Below are positions 25,233 to 35,700 of a stretch of DNA of 64,000 nt, piece after piece (position 1 is the stretch's first letter; the number at the start of each line of letters is the position of its first letter). This DNA is from UBA1275 sp002323515 (lineage in GTDB: Bacteria; Bacteroidota; Rhodothermia; Balneolales; Balneolaceae): assembly GCA_964007875.1 (NCBI GenBank), contig CAXGAH010000001.1, forward strand, positions 1 through 64,000. Direction: 5' to 3'. A program made the position numbers and the translations under genes. The notes under the pieces are model-generated. The model made no database searches, had not been told where the DNA came from, and saw only the letters and a program-made list of their open reading frames with translations.

Positions 25233-25748
25233 TTAAAATGACTCATTCAGTTCTACCCAGAAAGGCTCATCAGAGCCTAAGTGATTATCCGTTGACTTTT
25301 TTAATTCTTTAATAATCTTTTCTTTAAGAACACTTATTTGCAGATAATATTCATAATAATCAGAACCTTGTTTTTTGAGGACAGTTTCATATTTGGGGGC
25401 CATCAAATCCTTAAACAAATAGGTGCTACTTCGAAGTATTTGTATTACAGCTGGACTAGACCAGAAACTATCATCTTCTTGCTGCATTCTAACTAGTTCA
25501 ACTTTATCGTCGATAGTATTTAATAACGCTATTTGTGCCACCTTATAACCGTGCTTAGCTGAGGCTAAAGAGTCCTCAGATTGAAAACTGAAAAAGTAAT
25601 GTATGCTTGTTGAATCACTTAGGTAGGAGTCCTCACTATACCATTCGGGGAGTGTTGAACTCACAGAATCTTGCTGAAAGAGGCTATCCGTAGTTGAACA
25701 AGAGTACAACAAAAACATAGCAAAAGTAATATGCACTAAAAACTTCAT
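25233..25748 (-). CDS. Putative lipoprotein
   Basis: A 171-residue protein with a lipoprotein signal (FAMFLLYSCSTT; probable acylated Cys17). Part of the mature sequence, LPEWYSED followed by a strand and an Ala-spaced helix (SLASAKHGYKVAQIALLN), is reminiscent of LPP20-like outer-membrane lipoproteins, but I cannot confirm this. It is 12 bases downstream of the HtrA-like protease and on the same strand, so it may act with it in the envelope. Confidence 0.6.
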   Translation of the reverse strand: MKFLVHITFAMFLLYSCSTTDSLFQQDSVSSTLPEWYSEDSYLSDSTSIHYFFSFQSEDSLASAKHGYKVAQIALLNTIDDKVELVRMQQEDDSFWSSPAVIQILRSSTYLFKDLMAPKYETVLKKQGSDYYEYYLQISVLKEKIIKELKKSTDNHLGSDEPFWVELNESF

Positions 25749-25760
25749 AAACAGTGTTTT

Positions 25761-27320
25761 TTATTTATCTAATGGAATATAAATGTGATGTAGACTTTTA
25801 TCTTCTCGCCTGACTTCTAATTGTACTGATATCTTATTTTCATTATCAGCTAACCCATTAAAATAACTTTGTAATACTTGGGATGAATGTACTAGATTTC
25901 CGTCTATTCGTATGATTTGAACTTCATCTCTAAGGCCTCGCTTAAATGCGTTTGAAGCTGAGTCTACCTCTTGAACATACAAATCAAACAAGCTGGGATT
26001 TTCTGGCTTAGCTAATCCTACTATGTCAAATCCTAAATCGGTGGATATCCAAAGCCTTCCCCTAGATAAATCATTTTGATCAAGTTTGGAGCGACCTTCA
26101 TCTTCTTGAGTAGGCTCATTTGGGCTAGATTGCGCCGCTGACTGAGCAATGCTAACTTCAGGTATCATTAATTCTTCTAAAATAACCGAGCTTATAAAGG
26201 ATGAATTATCCCGCCATATGGTGAGTTGGGCTTCGGTATTAGGACGTAACAGGGCAATCCTCTCCTGCAGTGCATTAGAAGCATTAACGGGAAATCCATT
26301 CACTCCAAGCACTATATCACCCTTCCTGAGTCCTGCCAAATCTGCTGGCCCATTGGGTGTTAACGATATAATTTCTACCCCCACTACACTTGGAAGTTCC
26401 AATTCTAAGGCTCTTTGATAGTCCACAGATTGAATCTGTACCCCCATTAGAGCCCGTCTCACACGACCATACTGAATAATATCAGAAGCTACTTTAGTCG
26501 CTAAATTACTAGGAACAGCGAATCCATACCCTTGATAACTACCGCTTTGTGAAGCAATGGCTGTGTTAATTCCAATGATTTGTGCGCTAGTATTCACCAA
26601 GGCACCCCCACTATTACCCTTGTTTATAGCCGCATCTGTTTGGATAAAACTTTCGATTCTCATGCGGTCATCAATTATTTGTACGTCTCTGCCTAATGCG
26701 CTTATGATACCCGCAGTTACTGTGGCTCTTAGTCTAAAGGGATTACCAACAGCCATGACCCACTCACCTACTTGAACTTGATCTGAATTTCCCATTATAG
26801 CAGCTGGAAGATAATTTGCAGGTATTTTTATCACCGCTAAATCCGTAGTGGGATCCGAACCGATTATGCGTGCTTGAAATTGTCTCTTATCATTTAATAC
26901 TACCTCGATACCTTGTTCACTGGCTCCTTCAATTACGTGATGATTAGTAAGTATATAACCATCCTGACTTATAATAACACCGGAGCCAACAGATCGAGCA
27001 CTTCTGGGTAAAAATCGATTCCAAAAATCGTCGGAGAAGTCGTGATTTTCATCATCTGGTAAATCAACCGGGATTAATGTTTCTATGTATACGACGGATG
27101 AGATTACTCTATTGGCGACTTTTTTAAATAAAAATCGTTCACTGATATTTTCAAGAAATTCATCATCTATGAATACACTATCACTTTTTGAGATATTGGT
27201 ATACTCAACTTCTGCAAATGAATGCCGAGTACTAAGATCCAAATAGCTATCCCAAACAAAGCCTATGCTAAGCCCTATCAACAGTATTAAAAGGTAAGTT
27301 AAACGACGATTTGTATTCAT
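25761..27320 (-). CDS. HtrA/DegP-family periplasmic serine protease
   Basis: A 519-residue envelope protease for misfolded proteins. An N-terminal hydrophobic segment (about 6-25) is a signal anchor or signal peptide. The trypsin-like domain shows the triad: His in LTNHHVIEG, Asp in TTDLAVIKI and Ser in NKGNSGGALV. Two PDZ domains follow: the first with LTPNGPADLAGLRKGDIVLGVNG, the second with VQEVDSASNAFKRGLRDEVQIIRIDG. A Ser/Gln/Glu-rich linker separates them. It is probably co-transcribed with the lipoprotein downstream. Confidence 0.92.
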   Translation of the reverse strand: MNTNRRLTYLLILLIGLSIGFVWDSYLDLSTRHSFAEVEYTNISKSDSVFIDDEFLENISERFLFKKVANRVISSVVYIETLIPVDLPDDENHDFSDDFWNRFLPRSARSVGSGVIISQDGYILTNHHVIEGASEQGIEVVLNDKRQFQARIIGSDPTTDLAVIKIPANYLPAAIMGNSDQVQVGEWVMAVGNPFRLRATVTAGIISALGRDVQIIDDRMRIESFIQTDAAINKGNSGGALVNTSAQIIGINTAIASQSGSYQGYGFAVPSNLATKVASDIIQYGRVRRALMGVQIQSVDYQRALELELPSVVGVEIISLTPNGPADLAGLRKGDIVLGVNGFPVNASNALQERIALLRPNTEAQLTIWRDNSSFISSVILEELMIPEVSIAQSAAQSSPNEPTQEDEGRSKLDQNDLSRGRLWISTDLGFDIVGLAKPENPSLFDLYVQEVDSASNAFKRGLRDEVQIIRIDGNLVHSSQVLQSYFNGLADNENKISVQLEVRREDKSLHHIYIPLDK

Positions 27321-27377
27321 GTTGGCTATCGAAAAGTGATCAAAATAAATGTAGTCTTTATAATTTTCAGCTATTGG

Positions 27378-28112
27378 TTAAGATACCACTATGTCAAAAA
27401 ATTGTTGCGATCGTTGTGGATTATAACCTTCTATATGATAATGAAAATAGGCATCCAAATGTTGTATCAATTCAATCAACTCATTTTTACTTAAACCAAT
27501 AGCTAAAAAATCCTTAGATCTACTTGATAACACCGTCACAAGAAACTTCGTTTGTGATAAATTAAATTTCTTCTCACCCGTTTGAGTGGATACCTCACCA
27601 AGTAACCCACTAGGGATATGTAAATACGACTGTTTAGCAATCTCACTAAGTTCACATTGTAAATCAATTCCACAGCAGCTCATACATCGAATTTGAATGT
27701 AAGGCAGCACATGCACTGGGACTTCTTCTTGTTGAATTAGCCAGGGTAAAAATTGTTTTAAAAGTAGAAATAATTTTGTGTTTTTTTCATGCTCATGTAC
27801 CAAAGCTGTTATTCGCTCCAAGACTTGAAACAATAAAAGCCAGGTGGTGAAGTCACGTCGTAAGCTAGAAACTGAGTGCACTAAGTCGGCCGATCGTAAA
27901 TCCTGAACCGAACGATTGGGTTTATATGCAAAGCCGATATTCAAGGTATTACCCGCCTCTAATACTCCACTGAATGGACCTTTGGGTTTCTTTGCTCCCC
28001 TAGCCATTAGAGCGAACTTACCATGCGATTCTGTGAGGACGGTAATTATTTTGCTTGATTCTTGATAGTCAATGGTTCGCAAAACTATAGCTGTGGCAGT
28101 CTCTAGCCCCAT
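27378..28112 (-). CDS. recO: DNA repair protein RecO
   Basis: RecO works with RecR and RecF to load RecA on SSB-coated single-stranded DNA. The 244-residue protein has an N-terminal OB fold (ATAIVLRTIDYQESSKIITVLTESHGKFALMARGAKKPK) typical of RecO, then a helical domain with a Cys cluster CMSCCGIDLQC near residue 145, as in the zinc-binding forms. It is 57 bases upstream of the protease gene. Confidence 0.92.
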   Translation of the reverse strand: MGLETATAIVLRTIDYQESSKIITVLTESHGKFALMARGAKKPKGPFSGVLEAGNTLNIGFAYKPNRSVQDLRSADLVHSVSSLRRDFTTWLLLFQVLERITALVHEHEKNTKLFLLLKQFLPWLIQQEEVPVHVLPYIQIRCMSCCGIDLQCELSEIAKQSYLHIPSGLLGEVSTQTGEKKFNLSQTKFLVTVLSSRSKDFLAIGLSKNELIELIQHLDAYFHYHIEGYNPQRSQQFFDIVVS

Positions 28113-28218
28113 GATATGTTGATTTTAAGTACGTTTATCACATTAATTTAAGTGAGTAAATCAGTTTTTCTATGCATCTAAACATAATAATTTCTACCAT
28201 TGGATAATTACTGTTACC

Positions 28219-29094
28219 ATGATATCAAAAGAGACTCTAAAAAAAATTCGCAAACTAGAAATTCAAACCAAAGGATTGGTCAATAATCTATTTGGCGGTG
28301 AATATCAGTCGGCCTTCAAAGGAAGAGGTATGGCTTTCTCAGAGGTTAGATCTTATTCATATGGAGATGACATTAGGCAAATTGACTGGAATGTGACAGC
28401 TCGAACAGGTGAGCCTTTCATTAAAATATTTGAAGAAGAAAGAGAACAAACGTTAATGCTCTGTGTAGATATATCTAATAGTGGAAAATTAGGGACTAAA
28501 ATGTACACGAAGGCAGAATTAGCTATTGAAATCTGTGCCGTATTAGCTTTTAGCGCGATTCAAAATGGTGATAAGGTCGGTTTAGTACTCTTTAGTGATG
28601 TGGTGGAAAAAGTTGTCCCGCCAAAAAAAGGCAAAAAACATGTCCTCAGAATCATTAGAGAGCTTTACACCATCAAGGCAACGGGTAAAGGTACTAGTAT
28701 ATCCACTGCAATGAACTATGTTAATCGATTATTGAACCGTAGATCTATTGTAGTATTAGCTTCTGATTTTCAGGACACAGAGTATGACACAGCGCTGAAA
28801 ATAACGAATCAAAAGCACGATCTTGTTAACCTTAGTATTCGGCACCCATTTGAAGAAGAACTCCCAGACTTAGGCTTATTGCCTTTATACAATGCCGAGA
28901 CAAATGAACAAGTCATGGTAGATAGCTCAAACAAAAGATTACGAGCTCATCTACAGTCAAAGCTTAAGGAAAAACATGATGCTTTTGACAAGCACATGGT
29001 AAAATTACAAATGGATAACATTGTTGTGCACACCGATAAATCGTATATACGACCGCTTATGAGTTTTTTCCAACGTCGTTTAAGTCGATATTAG
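28219..29094 (+). CDS. DUF58 domain protein (vWA-like)
   Basis: The 291-residue protein has the DUF58 signature RSYSYGDDIRQIDWNVTARTGEPFIKIFEEERE near residues 47-79, followed by a von Willebrand A-like domain with a partial MIDAS LCVDISNSG near residue 90. DUF58 proteins usually sit between a MoxR AAA+ ATPase and BatA/BatB vWA proteins; BatD-like and BatA-like genes do follow at 30691, on the same strand, after a convergent M23 peptidase. No moxR is in the window. Its last 38 bases overlap the M23 gene. Confidence 0.9.
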   Translation: MISKETLKKIRKLEIQTKGLVNNLFGGEYQSAFKGRGMAFSEVRSYSYGDDIRQIDWNVTARTGEPFIKIFEEEREQTLMLCVDISNSGKLGTKMYTKAELAIEICAVLAFSAIQNGDKVGLVLFSDVVEKVVPPKKGKKHVLRIIRELYTIKATGKGTSISTAMNYVNRLLNRRSIVVLASDFQDTEYDTALKITNQKHDLVNLSIRHPFEEELPDLGLLPLYNAETNEQVMVDSSNKRLRAHLQSKLKEKHDAFDKHMVKLQMDNIVVHTDKSYIRPLMSFFQRRLSRY

Positions 29095-30358
29095 TAGCCA
29101 ATACAAGCCCATCTTGGCCTAACAAATACGAATATTTCTGAACTTCAAGAAAAAATGCATCCCTGGCTGATGTAGCCAACGATTTCTGAGAGGGCAACTC
29201 AACCGTGACCGAGTTAACTGGATCGTTGTTTTTATACAATGTGTAGTGCAAATGAACCCCTGTCACCCTTCCTGTTCGTCCAACATATCCAATCACTTGC
29301 CCTTGCTTCACCTGCACCCCTTTTTTTATTCCTGGGCCAAATCCATTAAGGTGCGAATAGGCTGTTTTATACATTCCATTATGCTGTATTTGTACAATAT
29401 TCCCATTGACACCTCTATACCTAGACTCAATTATTTCTCCATCACCAACCGCAATCACAGGAGTACCAAGTGGTGCTGCATAATCGGTACCAGTATGTGG
29501 TATTCTTTGCTTCAAAACAGGATGAAATCGATTGTAATTAAAACTAGAGCTAATGCGCTGATTGTACTTAAAAGGAGCTTTTAGTAACGCTTTTTGTATT
29601 CCATTCCCTTCGGCGTCATAATATCCTTGTTGTTGACCATCCTCGTAATAAAAAGCTTGATAAGGTATATTTTGGTGTACAAATTCAGCTGCTAACACCC
29701 TTCCCACTCCAACCACTTCCCCTTCTGATATGAATTCTTCGTAGATGGCACGAAACTTATCCCTTCGATAGAGCCGAAAAAAATCAATTTGCCAAGCGAA
29801 TAATTCACTTAGTTCCATTCCAACACCCACAGAATGTCCTTGCGATATTAGTGATTCATATAATGAGGATTCAATCAATCCTTCCACCTGTCGAAATCGT
29901 ATTTCAATGGGTTTAGCAGATGCTTGAATTAAGATTCCATCAGTTAAATCTACTTTCACATACCGTATGTTTGACTCCATGATGATAAGAATGGGGGCAT
30001 AATGCGCTTCTTTAGTGCTATTATGAAGTCGGTACCGATAATATATCTGATTTTCTTTAAGAAATCGAAAGCCAACGCTTCGTTTTAATTCATTGAATAC
30101 TTGTCGAATAACTTGCTGTGAAATTCCCATATCATTCAATAGAACATACAAGCTTTGATTTGTTTGGACTTGCCCACGTTCTAAAATTCCTATATCCGAG
30201 GAGTAACCAAATCCATCGATTGGAAATTCTTCATTGATTTCATTGAGTTCTTGTGAATCAAGTTCTGCTATTTTAGGTTGGAAGAGACAGCTAAAGGAAC
30301 CTAAAGAAGTAGATACAATCAAAAGAACCAGAAAATAATGGGACATATAAAAATACAA
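29057..30358 (-). CDS. M23 family (LytM-type) metallopeptidase
   Basis: A 433-residue envelope peptidase, probably cleaving peptidoglycan cross-bridges. The N-terminus is hydrophobic and ends at LGSFSC, which may be a lipoprotein signal. A second ATG at 30346 is an equally possible start. The middle holds an OapA/LysM-like or strand-rich region. The C-terminal LytM domain is complete: HTGTDYAAPLGTPV gives the first His and Asp, and HLHYTLY the last His ligands, with YSHL between. It lies convergent to DUF58 and divergent from the BatD-like gene. Confidence 0.9.
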   Translation of the reverse strand: MYFYMSHYFLVLLIVSTSLGSFSCLFQPKIAELDSQELNEINEEFPIDGFGYSSDIGILERGQVQTNQSLYVLLNDMGISQQVIRQVFNELKRSVGFRFLKENQIYYRYRLHNSTKEAHYAPILIIMESNIRYVKVDLTDGILIQASAKPIEIRFRQVEGLIESSLYESLISQGHSVGVGMELSELFAWQIDFFRLYRRDKFRAIYEEFISEGEVVGVGRVLAAEFVHQNIPYQAFYYEDGQQQGYYDAEGNGIQKALLKAPFKYNQRISSSFNYNRFHPVLKQRIPHTGTDYAAPLGTPVIAVGDGEIIESRYRGVNGNIVQIQHNGMYKTAYSHLNGFGPGIKKGVQVKQGQVIGYVGRTGRVTGVHLHYTLYKNNDPVNSVTVELPSQKSLATSARDAFFLEVQKYSYLLGQDGLVLATNIDLNDVGKNS

Positions 30359-30690
30359 TGGGTAATATAAAAGGATCTATTGTGCAAAACCTAACAACAC
30401 AAAACTGTTGTTTTCATTGCTGCTTAGACTCGAGAGATGTATAAAAAGCAAAAATAAAGTTTTGAGCAAAATACAATTCCTATCATTTCAAACAAAATAA
30501 ACACCTAATTAAGTGTTATAGTTATTATTTTAGGTTACTTGAATGGTATAATTGTAGGTCGACGTAGTTGAAACTTCTGCCGTGCGTAATAATTAAACGG
30601 TAATCAGAAACTATGCATGAATAGTGAAGACTCAAACTAAACATATAGACCACTTATGATATGCAACCATTCGAAGGAAAGTTTTATTAA
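30359..30690. other. Divergent intergenic region M23 / BatD-like
   Basis: About 330 bases between divergent genes. It should hold promoters for the M23 gene and the BatD-batA-mfd run. I see a short inverted repeat (AACAACA at 30393-30399, TGTTGTT at 30406-30412) and a TATAAT-like hexamer near 30550. No RNA gene or coding frame is evident. Confidence 0.5.
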
Positions 30691-31770
30691 ATGTACTCTA
30701 AAATAACCTTGAACACTCGTTTTTGGCGAATCACCTCAATACTTTGCTTTTGCATTTTATGGGATGACTATGGCTCCATATCCCTTCATGCACAAACGCA
30801 GCTTAGTACCGACAACCAAATTCCAGCACAACTTCAACTTAATAAAAGCCCACGAATATATTCAGAGGTGGATTCTATTCATATCTCGACCCCTTTTAAT
30901 ATCGTCCTGGTTACCCCAACCGATATCGAAGATGAGATTATATTTCCAGATTCTAGTTCCTTGCCTCCCACTCTTTTTCTTTCTCAAGCCAGTTACGGAT
31001 CATCCACAACAGAGGATAGTGTTCAGTATACATTTCAATATTTTGGAAATCAGGATCTAAAATTGAGTGGCTTACGGATATTATACAAAGTTAATGAAGA
31101 CACTATATCCATACCCGTTCCCACCATTCTTTTACCTTTTAGCTCAAGGCTTGAACCCATCATTTCACGTGGCGATTCTCTTACGCTCAATCCAGTTAAG
31201 CCGAATTTTAGCTTTTTTAATCCTTGGTTCTATGCTTTACTCATCGGAATCATCGCAGCTTGTTTGGCACAAATATGGTGGTATAATCGTTCTAGAAAAA
31301 AACTAACCCAGCCTGATACGTCCATAGAATTACCTGTTTACGAATCCCCTCTGCAAATCCTGGAACGTAAACTACAACAAATTCAACAAGACAACTACCC
31401 TCTAACCGATGATGCCATTAAGATCTATTACTCTCGTATCAGTGACGCTTTCCGCAGTTATTACGAAGTGCTTTATGGCTTTCCAGCCTTAGAATCCACC
31501 TCCCGAGAACTCTTAGGATTCCTCAACAAAATAGTAGAATCAAGCTCTATCGTTGATAAAATAGGAAGCCTACTGATTAGTGCAGACCAAGTCAAATTTG
31601 CCAAATTCAAACCAACCGAGGAACAAATTCAGTTCATCTTAGAGGAGTCATTTGTTTGCTTTAATCTACTAGAAGAACGTCATCAAAGGCGCCTTCAAGC
31701 TCACAAAAAAGAGTTTGAACAGCTTCATGATTTTCCTGAAAATACTCAATCGGGAGACTCTTTGACATGA
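30691..31770 (+). CDS. BatD-like membrane protein
   Basis: A 359-residue protein with a signal sequence ending near residue 35 (SISLHAQ), an extracytoplasmic beta-rich domain (about 40-165), one transmembrane helix (about 178-200, FYALLIGIIAACLAQIWWY) and a charged cytoplasmic helical domain. The topology and place next to BatA match short BatD or DUF4381-type proteins of the Bat locus; sequence similarity is weak by eye. The stop overlaps the BatA-like start by 4 bases (ATGA), so the two are translationally coupled. Confidence 0.6.
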   Translation: MYSKITLNTRFWRITSILCFCILWDDYGSISLHAQTQLSTDNQIPAQLQLNKSPRIYSEVDSIHISTPFNIVLVTPTDIEDEIIFPDSSSLPPTLFLSQASYGSSTTEDSVQYTFQYFGNQDLKLSGLRILYKVNEDTISIPVPTILLPFSSRLEPIISRGDSLTLNPVKPNFSFFNPWFYALLIGIIAACLAQIWWYNRSRKKLTQPDTSIELPVYESPLQILERKLQQIQQDNYPLTDDAIKIYYSRISDAFRSYYEVLYGFPALESTSRELLGFLNKIVESSSIVDKIGSLLISADQVKFAKFKPTEEQIQFILEESFVCFNLLEERHQRRLQAHKKEFEQLHDFPENTQSGDSLT

Positions 31771-32765
31771 TAGAATTTGCGAATCCAATATGGCTCTGGA
31801 CCTACTTAATTATCCCGTTTATTATCAGCGTCTATCTATATCGTTTTATTCGCCAGAGACGACCCGCTCTCTTATTTTCAGATACACTGTCGTTCAAAAA
31901 CTTACCCGGTAATGGCAAGCAATACCTACATTGGCTTGAACAATTGTTCTTTATACTCGGCCTTGTTTGTTTAATTTATGCCCTAGCTCGACCACAAGAG
32001 CAATTAACCACTGTTGAGCGTAATGCAGAAGGTATCGATATTGTGTTGGCTTTAGATATTTCATCGTCAATGAAAGCCGAAGATTTGAAGCCAAACAGAT
32101 TTGAAGCCTCAAGAGAAGTTGCCAAAGAGTTTATCGATCAGCGTATTTCAGATCGCATTGGTTTGGTTTCTTTTGCTATGCAAAGTTTCACTGTTTGCCC
32201 CCCAACACTAGACTACCGACTTCTAAAAGAACTAATTAATGAGGTTGAAATGGGTGTAATTCAAGACGGAACCGCCATTGGAATGGGTATTGCAACCTCT
32301 GTCAATAGACTAAAAGATAGTGAAGCCAAAAGTAAAGTCATCATTCTACTCACCGATGGGCAAAACAATGCCGGTGAAATTGACCCCGTAACCGCAGCGG
32401 ATCTTGCTTTAGCCTATGATATTAAAATATACACAATTGGGGCAGGAACGCGAGGAACCGCTCCATATCCTGTTGATGATCCTATTTTCGGTCGTAGATA
32501 TCGAAATGTACAGGTAGATATTGATGAAGACATGTTAGAACGTGTTGCTGAGTTAACTGGCGGGAAGTATTACAGAGCGACCGATTCACAAGAACTACTT
32601 AGGATTTATCAGGAAATAGATGACCTTGAACGGACAAAAGTAGAAGAAATTACCTACACAGATTACACTGATCTTTACCCGGTATATTTAGCATTAAGCC
32701 TGCTATTCATGGCTAGCCACTTTCTTCTGAGGCAGCTTGTTCTGAGGTCAATAGTTGAGGTCTAG
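31767..32765 (+). CDS. batA: BatA-like von Willebrand factor A membrane protein
   Basis: The 332-residue protein has the BatA layout: two N-terminal membrane helices (about 7-25 and 55-75) joined by a short soluble loop, a vWA domain with intact MIDAS DISSSM near residue 95, TSVNRLKD and LLTDGQNNAGEI, and a C-terminal membrane helix. Bat proteins act with MoxR and DUF58 proteins in the envelope, possibly as a chaperone or stress complex. It overlaps the BatD-like gene and lies 2 bases before mfd. Confidence 0.87.
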   Translation: MIEFANPIWLWTYLIIPFIISVYLYRFIRQRRPALLFSDTLSFKNLPGNGKQYLHWLEQLFFILGLVCLIYALARPQEQLTTVERNAEGIDIVLALDISSSMKAEDLKPNRFEASREVAKEFIDQRISDRIGLVSFAMQSFTVCPPTLDYRLLKELINEVEMGVIQDGTAIGMGIATSVNRLKDSEAKSKVIILLTDGQNNAGEIDPVTAADLALAYDIKIYTIGAGTRGTAPYPVDDPIFGRRYRNVQVDIDEDMLERVAELTGGKYYRATDSQELLRIYQEIDDLERTKVEEITYTDYTDLYPVYLALSLLFMASHFLLRQLVLRSIVEV

Positions 32766-32767
32766 AA

Positions 32768-35700
32768 ATGAGTAATAACGCTACGTTGAGTCTTTTGAAA
32801 GAGATTGTCCAATATTCCTCCTTTCAACAGTACTACCGGATTATCAAAGAATCAGTGTCTGCGAGCTCTAGTTTAGAAAGGCCAATCATAATAGAGTTAG
32901 AACAAGCAGTAGGTTCTTTACTCTCATTTTTAATGGCAGGACTAGACCATTCAGTGCCTTTGATTTACCTATGTGAAAACGATGAAGAAATGAGGATTGT
33001 AGAGAGTGACTTGTTTGAATTGGGCGTAGAAAAAGTACATAGCTTTCCATCTCTTCAACGAAGGCCCTATGATCAAGGCGCTATTGTTGATGCAAGTGCA
33101 ATGGTTCAGCGGACCGAAGTGCTGCAAAAAATTACTGAACGAGATGCCTCTATCATCCTCTGTTCAGCAGAAGGACTCTTTGATTTTGTACAGGATCCTG
33201 AAGCCTTTCAATCAGCTAAGCTCGCACTCGAAAGATCGCAGGAATATGAATTTCAAGATATTCAGGAACATTTAGCACTGCAAGGATATCAAAATGTACG
33301 CTTTGTAGATGAGCCAGGTGAAATGGCGATTCGTGGAGGTATATTAGATATTTATCCTTATTCAGGTGAATATCCAATCCGCATTGAATTCTTCGGTAAT
33401 GAGATCGAAAGTATACGTGAATTCGATGCCGATTCTCAACGCTCAGTAGCCTTTCTAGACCGAGTTTCAATTGTTCCTGATATTTCAAACGTACAGCAAG
33501 AAAGTCTAAAAAGTTTTTTGCAATTCTTACCTGAAAAAGTGCATTTCATTATAAAGGACGTGTCTCTAATTACGAGTCGTCTCACGACACTTTACGATGA
33601 CGCTCTTGACCGTTTCAATTCAAATGAACATGAGGTATCTCCAGAACACATGTTTCTAAAGGCAGAATCATTCAAGGAAAATTTACTCCAAAAAGCCATT
33701 ACAATGTCTTATACAGGTTTTAACAAAGTCACAGATTATGACCAGATTCTTTCTTTTGGTGCACGCCCTCAACCCGATTTTAACGGAATCGTAAAGCAGG
33801 TCATAGAGGATATCGAGCGACAGTCTATAAATGGGTTCACCACCCATATTTGTTGTGACAATCAAGGACAAGTTGAACGATTCGAAGAATTATTGCCTGC
33901 AACGAATCCAAGCCATACTTATGCCTTATTAAGTCAGTCGTTGAGTAAAGGTTTTATATTAGATAGTCTAAGAATAGCCGTATACACCGATCATCAGATA
34001 TTTAACCGATATCATCGACCTAAAATTAAAAAAAGAAGGTATTCCGGTGGCATATCATTCAAAGAAATCTACGACCTGAACCTAGGTGATTATGTAGTAC
34101 ATGTAGATTATGGAATTGGAAAGTTCTCAGGCTTTAAGAAAATTGAGGTAAAAGGAGTAATTCAAGAAGTAGTCGTAGTACAATATCAAAAAGATTCTAC
34201 CCTTTACGTGAATGTTAGTAGCTTACATAAGCTTCAAAAATACTCCGCAAAAGAAGGCATGGCTCCTAAGGTTACTATACTAGGATCGGGTGAATGGGCG
34301 CGTAAGAAATCACAAACAAGAAAAAAGGTTAAGGATATTGCTCGCGAACTCATTGAGTTATATGCCAAGAGAAAACTGCAAAAAGCTTATGCCTATTCGG
34401 CTGATAATGCGTGGCAGGTTGAAATGGAAGCTCGGTTTGAATTTGAAGAAACCCAAGACCAAGACACGGCCATAAAAGCAGTTAAAGAAGACATGATGAA
34501 TGAGCAACCCATGGACCGTTTGGTCTGTGGTGATGTTGGCTTTGGAAAAACAGAAGTAGCTATTCGCTCTGCTTTCAAAGCAGTTATGGATAATAAGCAG
34601 GTTGCAGTACTCGTACCTACCACTCTATTAGCCGATCAGCATCTCAAAACATTTAGTAAAAGAATGAATGACTTCCCTGTTAAGGTGGAGGCATTATCCA
34701 GGTTTAAGAGTACTAAAGAACAAAAAAATATACTCAAAGGCGTGAGTGCTGGTGATGTAGATATTCTAATTGGTACCCATAGAATACTATCCAAAGATAT
34801 CTCATTCAAAGATTTAGGATTAATAATCATTGATGAGGAACAACGATTTGGAGTATCAGCAAAGGAGAAATTAAAAGCGTTAAAAGCTACTGTTGATGTA
34901 CTTACACTCACTGCAACTCCTATCCCAAGAACCTTACAGTTCTCTCTTATGGGTGCACGGGATTTGAGCATTATAACAACACCACCACCCAATAGACGTC
35001 CGGTTCAAACCGAAATCCATTCCTTTGATGAAGCACTTATTAGGGATGGTCTAGTACAAGAAATTTCTCGTGGGGGTCAAGCTTTTTTTATTCATAATCG
35101 GGTAAGTAATATCGAAGAAATGGCTCATATGATCCATTCGTTGGTCCCAGAGATTAGAGTCAGGTATGCTCACGGACAGATGAAAGCGTCTGAATTGGAA
35201 AAAATAATTCAAGATTTTTACCGGCATCGATTTGATGTATTGATCTCAACCAATATTGTAGAAAATGGTATTGACATCAGCAATGCTAACACAATAATCA
35301 TTAATGATGCTGACCGTTTTGGCCTAGCCGAATTGCATCAGCTTCGAGGTAGAGTAGGCCGTTCTAATCGTAAAGCTTTCTGCTATTTAATCACGCGCCC
35401 AATTGACCAACTAACCCCAGAAGCTCGTAAGAGGCTTATTGCACTCGAAGAGTTTTCAGATTTAGGGTCAGGGTTTAATATTGCCATGCGTGATCTAGAT
35501 ATTAGAGGCGCAGGAGACATACTCGGTGGAGAACAAAGTGGGTTTATCAATGATATTGGCTTCGAGTTATATACCAAAATTTTGGATGAAGCCGTGCAGG
35601 AAGTGAAAGAGAATGAATTCAGTCATCTATTTGAGGGTGGAGAGAAAAAAATATCCACACCGGAGACACAAATAGAAATGGATGAATCCGCATTACTGCC

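Noticed and set aside
30393..30412. AACAACA/TGTTGTT inverted repeat as a terminator
   Set aside because: It lies in a divergent promoter region, is AT-rich and only 7 bp, so there is no transcript for it to end.
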